From Bacteroidota bacterium (GTDB lineage Bacteria; Bacteroidota; Bacteroidia; Cytophagales; Cyclobacteriaceae): DNA of 64,000 bases. The stretch is from assembly GCA_018267135.1 (NCBI GenBank), contig JAFDZA010000013.1:85494-149493 (forward strand), written 5' to 3'. Numbering within the stretch: position 1 is the stretch's first letter; the number at the start of each line of letters is the position of its first letter. Positions 14,837 through 24,764 of this stretch are shown here, piece after piece. The notes under the pieces were generated by a model. The model searched no databases and was not told the origin of the DNA. It saw only the letters and a program-made list of their open reading frames with translations. The position numbers were made by a program, and so were the translations under genes.

Positions 14837-17137
14837 TTACAATAGTTTAAACTCAGCCTTCTTTACATCGCGCGAGTTTCCACCTACAAAAATTTCAAAT
14901 ACGCCCGGCTCGCTTCCTAAACTTAAATCGGATTTATAAAAAAACAAATCTTTATTTTTTAAAGTAAAATGAACGGTTTGGGTTTCACCTGCTTTAAGTA
15001 TCACTTTTTTAAATCCCTTCAGTTCTTTTACCGGGCGTGTTATGGACCCTATTACATCGTGAAGGTAGAGTTGCACTACCTCTGTTCCCTCTTTTTGGCC
15101 CAGGTTGGTTACTTCTATGGATACGGTAATGGAATCGGATGCCGTCATTTCCGGCTTACTCAACTTTACTTCGCCATAGCTAAAATCGGTATAGCTCAGG
15201 CCATACCCAAACGGATAGACGGGATCATTAGAAACATCTAAATAATTGGACTTAAATTTTTGAAACCATTTGGCATCGCCCAAAGGGCGGCCTGTATTTT
15301 TTTGAGCATAGTACATCGGTACCTGGCCCACGTTTTGCGGAAAGGTAGTAGTCAGTTTGCCGGAGGGGTTTATCTCACCAAATAATACATCGGCAATAGC
15401 ATCGCCCGTTTCACTGCCGCCAAACCAAACATCTAAAATAGCCGGCACATTCTCGTCTTCCCATTTTAATGTCATTGGGCGGCCATTAAACAAAAGCAAC
15501 ACTACCGGTTTGCCGGTTTGAAGTAATGCCTTCAGTAATTCTTTTTGTGTATCGGGAATACCGATATCCGATCGGCTGGACGACTCGCCCGTCATCTCGG
15601 CCGACTCGCCCAGTGCGGCCACCACCACATCAGCCTGTCTGGCCATGCGTAGCGCTTCGTCTCGCAGTTCGGCAGCACTTCGCTTGTCGCGGTGCAGTGT
15701 TTTACCAAAAGGGGTAGCTATTTCCTCGAGGTGCGCATCTTCGTATAAATTAGAGCCTTTCGCATAAATAATTTTTGCTTTTCCGGCCGTAGCGGTTTCC
15801 AAGCCTTTCCTTACCGTAATGGATTTAGAAAAATGGGCGGCTACACTCCACGTACCCGTCATGTTTTCTGCCGCATCGGCCAGCGGGCCAATCAATGCAA
15901 TGGTGCCTTGTTTTTTAAGCGGCAGTAAATGGTTTTGGTTTTTAAGCAGCACAAAACTTTGGGCGGCTACCTTTCGCGAAAAGGCGCGGTTGGCATCGGT
16001 AAAAATTTCTGTTTTAGCCCGTTCCTCCTGGCAATACCGATACGGATCATCTAACAACCCTAATTTGTATTTTGCCTGCAACACTCTTTTGCAGGCTTCA
16101 TTAATTTGTTGCTCGGTTATCTTTCCTTCCTTCAATGAATTTGAGAGCGTGGTTAAAAATCCTTCGCTTACCATATCCATATCTAAACCGGCATCTAGCG
16201 CACGGGCCGAAACCGTTGGTAAATCGCCTATGCCATGCGGCACCATTTCGCTTACACTTGTATAATCTGAAACCAATAAACCACCAAAGCTCCATTGCTG
16301 GCGAAGTACATCAGAAAGCAACCATTTGTTGGCCGTGGCCGGCACGCCATCTATTTCATTAAAGGAAGTCATCACGCTCCCCACACCGGCATTTACCGCT
16401 GCCTGAAAGGGGGGGAAATACTCGTTGTACATGCGCACATGGCTCATGTCGGTGGTGTTGTAATCGCGGCCCGCTTCGGCTGCTCCATACAGGGCATAAT
16501 GTTTTACACAGGCCATCACTGTATTGTTGGCTGATAGATCGTTTCCCTGATAGCCCCGCACCATAGCTTCGGCAATGCGTGCGCCCAAATACGGGTCCTC
16601 CCCGCTGCCTTCGGCAATGCGCCCCCAGCGGGCATCGCGGGCAATGTCTACCATAGGAGAATAAGCCCAGTTGATGCCATCTGCACTGGCCTCGGTAGCG
16701 GCCATGCGGGCGGTTTGCCGGATCAAATCCATATCCCAACTGCAACTTAACCCGAGCGGGATGGGGAAAATAGTTTCGTATCCGTGAATAACATCCATAC
16801 CAAAGAGCAACGGAATTTTAAGACGGCTTTTTTCTACCGCAATACGCTGCATTTCGCGCACGTTTGCTACGCCTTTAATGTTGAACAAGCCGCCTACTTT
16901 GCCCTGCTCAATTTTTTTTCCGATATCGGAACTGGCTGCTTCACCTGTTTTGAAATAGCCGGCCGAAGGGAGATTAAGCTGTCCAATCTTTTCTTCTATC
17001 GTCATCAGGCGCATGAGCGAATCTACTTTTTTATCCATACGCGACTGAGGTTGTTGCTTACCGCAAGAAACAACCATCAGCACAGAAATGAGGATTAAAA
17101 TATTTTTTTGAATAGGTTGGTAAAGTGGGTGGTTCAT
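14837..17137 (-). CDS. bglX: GH3 beta-glucosidase lipoprotein (BglX-like)
   Basis: A 766-residue glycoside hydrolase of family 3. The domain order is typical: TIM-barrel (GMDVIHGYETIFPIPLG, GEDPYLG, CVKHYALYGA), alpha/beta sandwich and C-terminal fibronectin-III-like domain. The catalytic nucleophile is Asp in GGLLVSDYTS, about residue 291. The signal ends at LMVVSC, so it is a lipoprotein. ATG 17137 fits better than the TTG at 17161. It removes terminal beta-linked glucose from oligosaccharides. Placed 20 bases after a GH144-like gene, it probably cleaves sophoro-oligosaccharides to glucose in the periplasm; the linkage is inferred. Confidence 0.92.
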   Translation of the reverse strand: MNHPLYQPIQKNILILISVLMVVSCGKQQPQSRMDKKVDSLMRLMTIEEKIGQLNLPSAGYFKTGEAASSDIGKKIEQGKVGGLFNIKGVANVREMQRIAVEKSRLKIPLLFGMDVIHGYETIFPIPLGLSCSWDMDLIRQTARMAATEASADGINWAYSPMVDIARDARWGRIAEGSGEDPYLGARIAEAMVRGYQGNDLSANNTVMACVKHYALYGAAEAGRDYNTTDMSHVRMYNEYFPPFQAAVNAGVGSVMTSFNEIDGVPATANKWLLSDVLRQQWSFGGLLVSDYTSVSEMVPHGIGDLPTVSARALDAGLDMDMVSEGFLTTLSNSLKEGKITEQQINEACKRVLQAKYKLGLLDDPYRYCQEERAKTEIFTDANRAFSRKVAAQSFVLLKNQNHLLPLKKQGTIALIGPLADAAENMTGTWSVAAHFSKSITVRKGLETATAGKAKIIYAKGSNLYEDAHLEEIATPFGKTLHRDKRSAAELRDEALRMARQADVVVAALGESAEMTGESSSRSDIGIPDTQKELLKALLQTGKPVVLLLFNGRPMTLKWEDENVPAILDVWFGGSETGDAIADVLFGEINPSGKLTTTFPQNVGQVPMYYAQKNTGRPLGDAKWFQKFKSNYLDVSNDPVYPFGYGLSYTDFSYGEVKLSKPEMTASDSITVSIEVTNLGQKEGTEVVQLYLHDVIGSITRPVKELKGFKKVILKAGETQTVHFTLKNKDLFFYKSDLSLGSEPGVFEIFVGGNSRDVKKAEFKLL

Positions 17138-17157
17138 AGGTTTTGAAATAGTGTGAG

Positions 17158-18804
17158 TCAATTAAACCCAAGTTTCGTTTTGGCTGCCTGCACCTCCGGG
17201 GCGGTCTTAAATAATTTCCACAACAAACCGGTTCGGTAGTTTTCCAGCATCACCACAATGGGCCCCTGATCAATGGCCAAGGTAGAGGTGGCTGTCCAGC
17301 CTTGGGTAAGGTTGATGGCATCATAAAAACCATATTGTCCCCAGAGCCGGTCGCCCAGTTGATAGTAGAAAAAACGAATGGCTTTCATAGACTGTGCCGG
17401 TGTATAGGGCATGGAAGAAATAGCAGCCGTAGGCGAAATGGTACCGTTATCGTTGGTAGGCGATTGTGCGCCATAGCCCCATGGGTTATCGCTGGCGGTA
17501 ATACCCCAACAACTGTCGGAATACAGTGCGTAGTTACCGGGGTTTTTTACGCAGTAATCATGATTGATCAGCGATTGGTTTACGTTCTGTGTCCAGTAGT
17601 TTACATTGAGATACGTATCCGTTACGTGCGGGTCAAACCCCAAAAAAGAATATTGAGTAAAAAACAACGGCCCTCCGTATGGCTCGCCCAGCGGCAACAC
17701 ATGCCCCAAGTACGAGTTGCCATTGAGGATGTTTTTATTTTGTGCCCACCCTTGCTGGTAAACTTCTACCGGGATAGAATGAGTAGCCGAGCCGGCTGCC
17801 AGCAAATAGGTAATGAGGGTTTCGTTATACCCGCGCGCGGGCACGTTCACAGCAAAACCTGCCGTGGGCGACCAGTTCCAATACAGTACATTTTCGGCCG
17901 GTGTTTTTCTAAACCAGTTCCAATCCACCGCCTGGTATAATTGGGTGATGCGGTTAATCAGGTTATTGCCTACCGTATCGGCCGGTGTAAGATACTGCCT
18001 CAGGCAAAGCAGCCCGTGTATCATAAACGAAGTTTCCACAATGTCTGCTCCATTGTCGTTCGGGCTGAACGCAATGGTTTTGCCCGTAGTGCCGTCTGAC
18101 CAGTGCGGCCACGCGCCATGAAAGCGGTCGGCTTTTTCAAGATAGGTAACTATTTTTTTAGCCTGTGCCAGGCCATTGGCTCGCGAAATAAACCCACGGT
18201 TCATTCCTACAATAAGTGCCATTACGCCAAAGCCGCTTCCACCCATGGTTACAGTATTGCCCGATGAGTTTCGCTCGCGCGCCATGCCGCTTACCGGCTC
18301 GGCAAAGTCGTAAAAATATTTTAGGGTTTGTTGTTGCACGAGGGTAACCAGTGCCGTATCGGATATTACAGGAAATTTAGGAACCGGGTTTACACCGGTC
18401 ATCAGTTTAATTGTTATGCCAGAGGTACCAAATGTTTTTTTGGTGGCAGAGGTAAGTTGTGGCGACACCAGCAGACTGTAGCCGGTTAAATAATTTAATG
18501 GATTAACGGGTTGAACCACCAAACTGCTATCATGATGGGTAAATGAAATAGTAACAGGAACGACTCCGTTATTGAGCAGAATTGAATTTTGAGCCGATGT
18601 ATGATCAATCGGTTCTGAAAAACCCAATACGATCTGCGGAGTAATGGATGTACCGGAATAGCTGTAGCTAAACGGGCGGCCATCCAGCGAAACAGATAAT
18701 AAGGAAATATTTTTGGGACCAGGCGAAACTTTAGTAGAATCGTTTTTGCAGGAAAGAAGAAATGAAAGAAAAGGAATAATGAAAAAGAGAAACTTTAAAT
18801 TCAT
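17158..18804 (-). CDS. GH144-like endo-beta-1,2-glucanase lipoprotein with Ig-like domain
   Basis: A 548-residue lipoprotein (lipobox SFLLSC). Residues 30-135 form a Big_5/SbsA-type Ig-like domain (GFSEPIDHTSAQ, NPLNYLTGYSLLVSP). Residues 150-545 are a (alpha/alpha)6 'glucoamylase-like' domain now known to include GH144 endo-beta-1,2-glucanases. Markers are FDFAEPVSGMARERNS-like spacing, NDNGADIVETSFMIHGLL, VPARGYNETLITYLL, WGITASDNPWGYGAQSPTND and AIDQGPIVVMLENYRTG. It likely cuts beta-1,2-glucan outside or at the cell surface. It pairs with the GH3 gene downstream and has a shorter paralogue at 26741. A terminator separates it from the upstream LamG gene. Confidence 0.82.
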   Translation of the reverse strand: MNLKFLFFIIPFLSFLLSCKNDSTKVSPGPKNISLLSVSLDGRPFSYSYSGTSITPQIVLGFSEPIDHTSAQNSILLNNGVVPVTISFTHHDSSLVVQPVNPLNYLTGYSLLVSPQLTSATKKTFGTSGITIKLMTGVNPVPKFPVISDTALVTLVQQQTLKYFYDFAEPVSGMARERNSSGNTVTMGGSGFGVMALIVGMNRGFISRANGLAQAKKIVTYLEKADRFHGAWPHWSDGTTGKTIAFSPNDNGADIVETSFMIHGLLCLRQYLTPADTVGNNLINRITQLYQAVDWNWFRKTPAENVLYWNWSPTAGFAVNVPARGYNETLITYLLAAGSATHSIPVEVYQQGWAQNKNILNGNSYLGHVLPLGEPYGGPLFFTQYSFLGFDPHVTDTYLNVNYWTQNVNQSLINHDYCVKNPGNYALYSDSCWGITASDNPWGYGAQSPTNDNGTISPTAAISSMPYTPAQSMKAIRFFYYQLGDRLWGQYGFYDAINLTQGWTATSTLAIDQGPIVVMLENYRTGLLWKLFKTAPEVQAAKTKLGFN

Positions 18805-18867
18805 TTTAGTTCAACAAATATTGAATCAATTGAGCCAGCTATTTATTTTTTAAATCCAATACTAAAA

Positions 18868-18898
18868 AAAGGGCACACTTCCAGTAAGTGTGCCCTTT
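18868..18898 (-). terminator. intrinsic terminator after the LamG gene
   Basis: A perfect 13-bp stem (18868-18880 with 18886-18898), loop CCAGT, is followed on the minus strand by seven T residues. It begins seven bases past the stop of the LamG gene and 64 bases before the GH144-like start. It should end most transcripts from susC-susD-LamG. Confidence 0.85.
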
Positions 18899-18904
18899 GA
18901 AAAA

Positions 18905-19813
18905 CTATCTCCCGGCAGAACCGAGTTGAAATAAAGAACCAACTTCAAGCAAGCTTAATGCTTTCCCATAAACTCTGATATCATCCAATGTGCCTTTTAA
19001 TTTGCCTTGCCAAACCTGAGCCGATGAGTTTGTATATCCTGACTTAGCATTTGGAATACGGCCAATAACTGCCAATGTGGGTGGCGCAATGATTATCGGG
19101 GTTGGTGAGGAGAATCTTTGCTGCCAGTTTGTATTAGAAACCAGAACACCATTAGCATATATTACAAAAGTAGAGGCCGTTTGATCGTACACACACACAT
19201 AGTGAATCCATGGGTTGCCGGTATTAAGAACGGGAACCCATTTTTTTCCTAAATCGCCATACGATCCATTTGCTATATTATCCTGGTGTGAAATTGTTCC
19301 ATTAACAAAAGTTGCAAAGGCAGGATGCAAAGGCAATGTATCGTTGGTTGATGGTCTCCAACCGGTTTCAATTCCCATATTCAGAGGTCCGGCATTCCAA
19401 TCAGTTTGATTCGCTACGCTTTGGGTAAGGGCAAATAACGAAGTATAAGTCTTTTTGTTATTGGTAATATCTTTAAACCAAAGACTCACACTAAAACTAG
19501 GCATCGCATTAGCTGAACCAAGCGTAGTTAGAGCAGGGTACGTTAGGTAGCCAGAGTCAATCGCCAATGCCTGACCAATTCTCCCTGTGGTATATGAAGT
19601 AGCCGTATCCTTGGAAGGGGCTATTCCGGAAACCACTTCGTTTTTAGTATTATCAAAAGTCCAGTGCGCTAACAAATTTGCTGCTCCCACATCATTAGAG
19701 GAGTTATACCCATTAATGGGGGGCAGTGAGTTATTACTTTTCGAGCACTGAAAAAGCGATAGCGCAATAAAGGCGCTAAAGCCCATAAACAGATAATTGA
19801 TTGTTTTTTTCAT
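18905..19813 (-). CDS. LamG/concanavalin-like lipoprotein, probable glycan-binding partner of SusD
   Basis: A 302-residue lipoprotein (lipobox LSLFQC, Cys about 23). The mature part is a LamG-like jelly roll: LLAHWTFDNTKNEVVSG, SFSVSLWFKD, HYVCVYDQTASTFVIYANGV and GTLDDIRVYGKALS are typical strands. Such folds often bind carbohydrate. It follows susD by 126 bases and is followed by a strong terminator, so it is the third gene of the uptake transcript. By position it corresponds to a surface glycan-binding protein (SusE/F-like role); binding is inferred. Confidence 0.75.
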   Translation of the reverse strand: MKKTINYLFMGFSAFIALSLFQCSKSNNSLPPINGYNSSNDVGAANLLAHWTFDNTKNEVVSGIAPSKDTATSYTTGRIGQALAIDSGYLTYPALTTLGSANAMPSFSVSLWFKDITNNKKTYTSLFALTQSVANQTDWNAGPLNMGIETGWRPSTNDTLPLHPAFATFVNGTISHQDNIANGSYGDLGKKWVPVLNTGNPWIHYVCVYDQTASTFVIYANGVLVSNTNWQQRFSSPTPIIIAPPTLAVIGRIPNAKSGYTNSSAQVWQGKLKGTLDDIRVYGKALSLLEVGSLFQLGSAGR

Positions 19814-19939
19814 AGTTATAAATTGATTTAAGGTTTAAAATTTAAAAAAGCTGTCATCATCATTACCAGCGCACCAGGCGAGCCCCGGGCATCAAAACAT
19901 TTTTTTCCATTGATTCTATATTTTATTACCCAGCCCATA

Positions 19940-21466
19940 TCAATACCCCGGGTTTTGAGTCAGTTTTCCGTTGCTCAATAATATCTGGGTAGCCGGTATG
20001 GGCAATAATTCGTGCGTGCCTGCCACAAATCCTTTGCTGCCCAGCACTGAAGCGGCATCGCCCCAGCGCACCAAATCCCAAAAGCGATCTTCTTCCATGG
20101 CCAACTCCACATGGCGCTCTTGTTTTAGATCGGCCAGCGTTACGCTGCCTTTGGGCAATAGCCCCGCCCGCACACGCACCAGGTTTACCGGAGTGGCGGC
20201 ATCGCCTCCGGTATGGAGAGCTGCCTCGGCATTCATTAACAACACATCGGCATAGCGCAACACCGGGATGTTCTTTGGGCGGTCTTTATCGCCCGGAGTG
20301 GCATAGGTTTCTTTGGAAGGCACTACGCTGCTGGTATAGGCTTTGTAGTTGTAATATAGATTTTGTACAGAATCGGAACTGGGAATACGGAAGCCATCCC
20401 ATAAAACCGTGCCTTTGTGCAGCCCTGAATTATCTATAAAAATAATGGTGGCATTTTTTCGCAGGTCGCCAGTTTCATACGTATTGATGAGAGCGGTAGA
20501 GGGGTTGTTAAATCCCCAACCCAAATCGTTCCATCCGCCCATGCCTCCTACCCGCGGTCCTTGTGATACTGTCCAGTTGGCAATACCAAAATTAGAATTG
20601 TTGAATTTGCCTGTTTCAATTTCAAAAATAGATTCACTGCAATTGTTTCCGGCTTGTTTAAACTGTAACGAATAATCTTGCACTAACTGATACTGACCGG
20701 ATGTAATAACCTGATTGGTGAGCGCCTTTACACTGTCCCATTGGGCTAAGTATAAGTACACTTTGGCTAATAATGATTGAGCCGCGCCTTTGGTGGCGTG
20801 ACCGGTGCCGGCCTGGGCTTTGGAGGGTAAGTTGGCAATGGCATAATGTAAATCGCGGATGATGCTGTCGTACACCACAGTGGCTGCTGTACGGGTTTGA
20901 TAAACCGGGTTGGTGTTGGCATCGTGCGCATCTTTAGGTACCTGCAGCACGAGCGGCACCCCACCAAAAAAACGGACGAGATTAAAATAAAAATAGCCTC
21001 TGAGGAATTTTACTTCTCCAACTAATATTTTTTTGGTGGCCATGGGCAGCGGAGCCGGAGCCAGTGCTTTCAGCGCCTGGTTGGCCGCACCAATACTGTT
21101 GTAGTGCCCGCTCCACAGGGTTCCGCAAAACGGGTTGGTAGAGGTTAACGTAAAATTATCAAACTGCCCGGCCGTTGTAGCCTGATCGGCTGCATAGCTT
21201 CCCTTGTCAGCATCGTCTGATGCAATAGAGGTGGCCGATAAAAAGGCGAAGCCGTGCACATCGCCATTGCCCCACGAGTCGCCCTGAAGCAAACTGCTGT
21301 ACACACCCGTTACCAGATCTTGTGCCAGATTAGGGTTTGAGGTGGTGGTTTCTCCGCCCTGCACTTTTACGTCTAAAAATTCTTTGCTGCATGAAACAAT
21401 GCTCAGGCTGAAGAACACTATCACTACCAGGTTGGTTATCTTGCTCATCTTGTTATTTGCTTTCAT
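19940..21466 (-). CDS. susD: SusD/RagB-family nutrient-binding outer-membrane lipoprotein
   Basis: A 508-residue SusD homologue. The lipobox is SIVSC, followed by KEFLDVKVQGG. TPR-like segments form the SusD N-terminal domain (GTLWSGHYNSIGAANQALK, GEVKFLRGYFYFNLVRFFGG). The C-terminal SusD signature includes PVLRYADVLLMNAEA, LKQERHVELAMEEDRFWDLV and LLPIPATQI. It sits on the cell surface as the lid of the SusC channel and captures oligosaccharides. The gene is 12 bases downstream of susC. The ligand is probably beta-1,2-glucan fragments, judged from neighbours. Confidence 0.93.
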   Translation of the reverse strand: MKANNKMSKITNLVVIVFFSLSIVSCSKEFLDVKVQGGETTTSNPNLAQDLVTGVYSSLLQGDSWGNGDVHGFAFLSATSIASDDADKGSYAADQATTAGQFDNFTLTSTNPFCGTLWSGHYNSIGAANQALKALAPAPLPMATKKILVGEVKFLRGYFYFNLVRFFGGVPLVLQVPKDAHDANTNPVYQTRTAATVVYDSIIRDLHYAIANLPSKAQAGTGHATKGAAQSLLAKVYLYLAQWDSVKALTNQVITSGQYQLVQDYSLQFKQAGNNCSESIFEIETGKFNNSNFGIANWTVSQGPRVGGMGGWNDLGWGFNNPSTALINTYETGDLRKNATIIFIDNSGLHKGTVLWDGFRIPSSDSVQNLYYNYKAYTSSVVPSKETYATPGDKDRPKNIPVLRYADVLLMNAEAALHTGGDAATPVNLVRVRAGLLPKGSVTLADLKQERHVELAMEEDRFWDLVRWGDAASVLGSKGFVAGTHELLPIPATQILLSNGKLTQNPGY

Positions 21467-21478
21467 AAACTCTTACCG

Positions 21479-24400
21479 TTAAAATCCAAGACTGATACCT
21501 GCTGCAATAGTTCGGGTAGTGGGGTAAGTACTTAACTCAATCCCCGAGTTGGTGGGGCCACCCGGAAGTTCAGAAGTAAACCCGCTGTACTTTTTATAGG
21601 TGTATGGGTTTTGTGAAACCACATATACCCGCAGCGTAGAAATTTTAAGTCGTTGCAGCGTTTCGGAAGAAAACGTATAACCAATGGTAACATTGTTGAT
21701 CCGCACAAACGACCCCGACTCTACAAAGTAAGTGGAGGCGGGCAGGTTTCCACCATTGGCAGCCGGTTGGGTCTGTGTATGGTTAACGGGGGTCCACCGA
21801 TTATAGACCAGCGCCTTCTCGATGTTGTCGGTACCGGCATACCGTGCGCCACGTTTTCCGTTATACACCTGGTTGCCGGTATTTCCGTATATCGTTAAAC
21901 TAAAATCCCAGTTTTTGTATTTGATACTTCCATTAATTCCGTAATACGCTTTCGGTTGATACGAGCCTACAAACACACGGTCTTTGTTAATATCTATCGG
22001 TCCGCTGCCTTTGGCATCTAAATATTTAAAGTCTCCGGCATGGGCGCTCGGCTGAATCTGAACCCCGTTTTTATCTACGTAGCCGGCTGCTTCCGCATCC
22101 GAATTAAATACTCCGGTTTGCTTCAATACATAAAAACTTCCTACCGGATGGCCAATGTCGGTATTGGTTACCGCCCCCTGGTTGCCTACGTAGCCATCTA
22201 AAATATTCTGACCCCCGTTAAGCGCTGTAACCTGGTTGGTGTTAAGAGTGATGTTACCGCCAATAGAATAGGAAAGATTTGTATTGATTGCATCCCTCCA
22301 GTTTAAGGCAATTTCTACTCCTTTATTTTGAATGCTGGCCGCATTGGTTATGATCAGCCCATCGGCATCGCCCACCGTGCGGGGAATCGGTACGCTAATC
22401 AAAGCATTGTGCACCGTTTTGTTGTAATAATTTATTTCGCCCGATAATTTTGAATGCAGCATAGAAAACTCGGTGGCCACATCATACTCATCTGTAATCT
22501 CCCAGGTAATATTAGGGTCTATGATCTGGTTAATCTGTGCACCATTGGTGGCAGTCGATCCGCTTCCCAAAAACGGGTAGGCTTGATTGAGGGCTACCGT
22601 CTGCGTATAAGCATTAGTAGGTATCTGGTCGTTTCCCACTCTCCCGTACGATGCTCTGAGTTTTAGCAAGTCAAACCAAGTTTGTCCTTCCATAAATTTT
22701 TCATTGCTAAGAACCCACGCAGCCCCCACCGATGGGTAGTTTTGCCACCGGTTTTGTATCGGTAATCGTGAGCTTCCATCGCGTCTGAGTGTGGCCGTTA
22801 GTAAATAGCGGCCGTCATAGCTGTAGTTTAATCTTCCCAAATACGAATTTCTGGCCCACATATCACCCCCTCCATCGTTTTGAGAAGTGTTGGCATCGCC
22901 TACGCCTATATACCAAAGATTAGGATCGGCCGGCACACTTTTGCGAAACGCTGAAACAAACGTGAGACGATATTTTTCGGCTGTTGTTCCTACTAAAAAA
23001 GTAAACCCATGTTTACCCACATTTTTAGAGAAGGTAGCCGTATTATCCCAAACCCATCTAAACGACTGGGTGTTTTTCACATTTAAACTGCTGAGAGGAT
23101 TTTGTTGGTTGCCACCGGGTGTAACATAGGTATTATTATCGGCTATAATCTGGTAATTATACAACCGGTTTAATGAGTTGCGCCAATCGGCACCGAAAGA
23201 TGTTTTTAATGTTAGCCACACTACCGGTTTGTACTCTAAGTAAGAGGAACCTTGCAATCTGTTTTCAAGCACCTTTACGCTGTTGCTGTTAATATCTAAC
23301 AGCGGGTTGCCTACGTTTTGGTAGATGGAAGAGTTTCCATACCGGCCATTTACTATACTGGGTATGATGGGGGCCGCCCGATATGCATCGTTATACACGC
23401 TACCTACATTGCCATTCGGGTCAATATCTAAATTGCCAAATCCGTTTTGGTTGGCCGAGCTGGCAAATGAACTTTGAATGCCCAATTTTAGATTATCGGT
23501 CAATTTGTAGTCGCTGTTCAGGCGCATGGTTAGCCGCTTGAAATTGTTATTGATCACAATTCCATTATCATCCATGTATCCAACATTAAACAAAAAGGTA
23601 GATTTATCGGCTCCGCCCGAAAACGACAGATTATGGGTTTGTTCGAGTGCATTTCTAAGAATAACACTATACCAATCGGTATTGTAGGTAGAGGCAGGTG
23701 GAATTAAACCGGAGGCCGCCTGAACGTAGTTATTATACTCGGCCGAGTTAGCCATAGGTACCAGATTAGCTGCTTGCCGGAATCCAACATTGTTATTATA
23801 GCTCACTTTTATTTTACCCGATACTCCCTTTCGGGTGGTAATAATAATTACACCATTGGCACCTCTGGATCCGTAGATGGCGGCTGCCGAAGCATCTTTA
23901 AGGATATTCATATCCACAATGTCGGCTGTGTTTACATTACTGATGTCGTCTGTTAAAACACCATCCACTACAAATAAAGCAGTGGTGGCACCCAAGGCCG
24001 TACTCACTCCGCGCAACCTGATTTGGGGCGATGTACCCGGTTGGCCGCTGGTAATAATCTGAACCCCCGCCACCTTTCCTTGTATGGCCTGGGCGGCAGT
24101 AAGCACAGGTTGCTTAATCATCTCTTCTCCTTTAACATTAGCCACGGCTCCGGTTATATCGCTTTTCTTTTGAACTCCATATCCCACCACTACTACTTCC
24201 TGCAATTGCGATGCTTCTGATTCTAAAACAATAGATAAGGAGGTTTGACTGCCAATCGTTATGGTTTGTGTTTTATACCCGATAAATGATACCGTTAGTG
24301 TGTTGTCGGTTGCCTCCAAATCCAATTTAAAGTTGCCATTGGCGTCTGTTGTTGCGCCCCGGGTAGTACCTTGTATTACGACATTCACACCGGGTAAACT

Positions 24401-24511
24401 TTGGCCATCTTCTTTGGCAACCACTTTACCGGAAATCATCCTGTTCTGAGCCAGCAGGTTTAAGGCGCAGAATGGAATAAATAAAAATAAAATCAGTAGC
24501 TTTCTAACCAT
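21479..24511 (-). CDS. susC: SusC/RagA-family TonB-dependent transporter
   Basis: A 1,010-residue outer-membrane transporter. After a signal peptide (cut after LNLLAQ) comes a carboxypeptidase-like domain (residues 25-100). A TonB-box-like region (LQEVVVVGYGVQKKSDITGA) and a plug domain (RLRGVSTALG, VVDGVLTD, DASAAAIYGSRGANGVIIIT) follow, then a 22-strand barrel ending in TRTIAAGISLGF. It imports oligosaccharides into the periplasm using TonB energy together with SusD. The gene starts the uptake operon; a palindrome at 24582-24599 lies in its upstream region. Confidence 0.95.
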   Translation of the reverse strand: MVRKLLILFLFIPFCALNLLAQNRMISGKVVAKEDGQSLPGVNVVIQGTTRGATTDANGNFKLDLEATDNTLTVSFIGYKTQTITIGSQTSLSIVLESEASQLQEVVVVGYGVQKKSDITGAVANVKGEEMIKQPVLTAAQAIQGKVAGVQIITSGQPGTSPQIRLRGVSTALGATTALFVVDGVLTDDISNVNTADIVDMNILKDASAAAIYGSRGANGVIIITTRKGVSGKIKVSYNNNVGFRQAANLVPMANSAEYNNYVQAASGLIPPASTYNTDWYSVILRNALEQTHNLSFSGGADKSTFLFNVGYMDDNGIVINNNFKRLTMRLNSDYKLTDNLKLGIQSSFASSANQNGFGNLDIDPNGNVGSVYNDAYRAAPIIPSIVNGRYGNSSIYQNVGNPLLDINSNSVKVLENRLQGSSYLEYKPVVWLTLKTSFGADWRNSLNRLYNYQIIADNNTYVTPGGNQQNPLSSLNVKNTQSFRWVWDNTATFSKNVGKHGFTFLVGTTAEKYRLTFVSAFRKSVPADPNLWYIGVGDANTSQNDGGGDMWARNSYLGRLNYSYDGRYLLTATLRRDGSSRLPIQNRWQNYPSVGAAWVLSNEKFMEGQTWFDLLKLRASYGRVGNDQIPTNAYTQTVALNQAYPFLGSGSTATNGAQINQIIDPNITWEITDEYDVATEFSMLHSKLSGEINYYNKTVHNALISVPIPRTVGDADGLIITNAASIQNKGVEIALNWRDAINTNLSYSIGGNITLNTNQVTALNGGQNILDGYVGNQGAVTNTDIGHPVGSFYVLKQTGVFNSDAEAAGYVDKNGVQIQPSAHAGDFKYLDAKGSGPIDINKDRVFVGSYQPKAYYGINGSIKYKNWDFSLTIYGNTGNQVYNGKRGARYAGTDNIEKALVYNRWTPVNHTQTQPAANGGNLPASTYFVESGSFVRINNVTIGYTFSSETLQRLKISTLRVYVVSQNPYTYKKYSGFTSELPGGPTNSGIELSTYPTTRTIAAGISLGF

Positions 24512-24581
24512 ATTAGATTTTGATTTTCAGATAGTTATAGGAAAAAACACCACTTAATAGCAGCAATCTGTAAAATTTTAT

Positions 24582-24599
24582 ATTGATAAAGTTATCAAT
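24582..24599. promoter_or_regulatory. 18-bp palindrome upstream of susC
   Basis: ATTGATAA-AG-TTATCAAT is a perfect inverted repeat with 8-base arms, 71 bases upstream of the susC start. The whole 253-base gap between susC and the regulator gene is AT-rich and otherwise featureless. It is a candidate operator for the adjacent membrane regulator. Low-complexity AT sequence makes chance palindromes more likely. Confidence 0.4.
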
Positions 24600-24764
24600 G
24601 AGCAAATTCTATATGAAATATTTTTACTGAAAAGGCTGATAAAAAGGAAATAATGGCATATCAAGTGTTTGGTTTATTTTACACTTAAAAAACATTAATT
24701 CAATCGTTATAGTAGCAAAATGATGTCTAATTGTATTTGCGCTTTACACAATAACAACATCCCT

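Noticed and set aside
16359..16745. 128-codon frame inside the GH3 gene in another minus-strand frame
   Set aside because: Shadow of the GH3 coding sequence; the GH3 motifs are all in the main frame.
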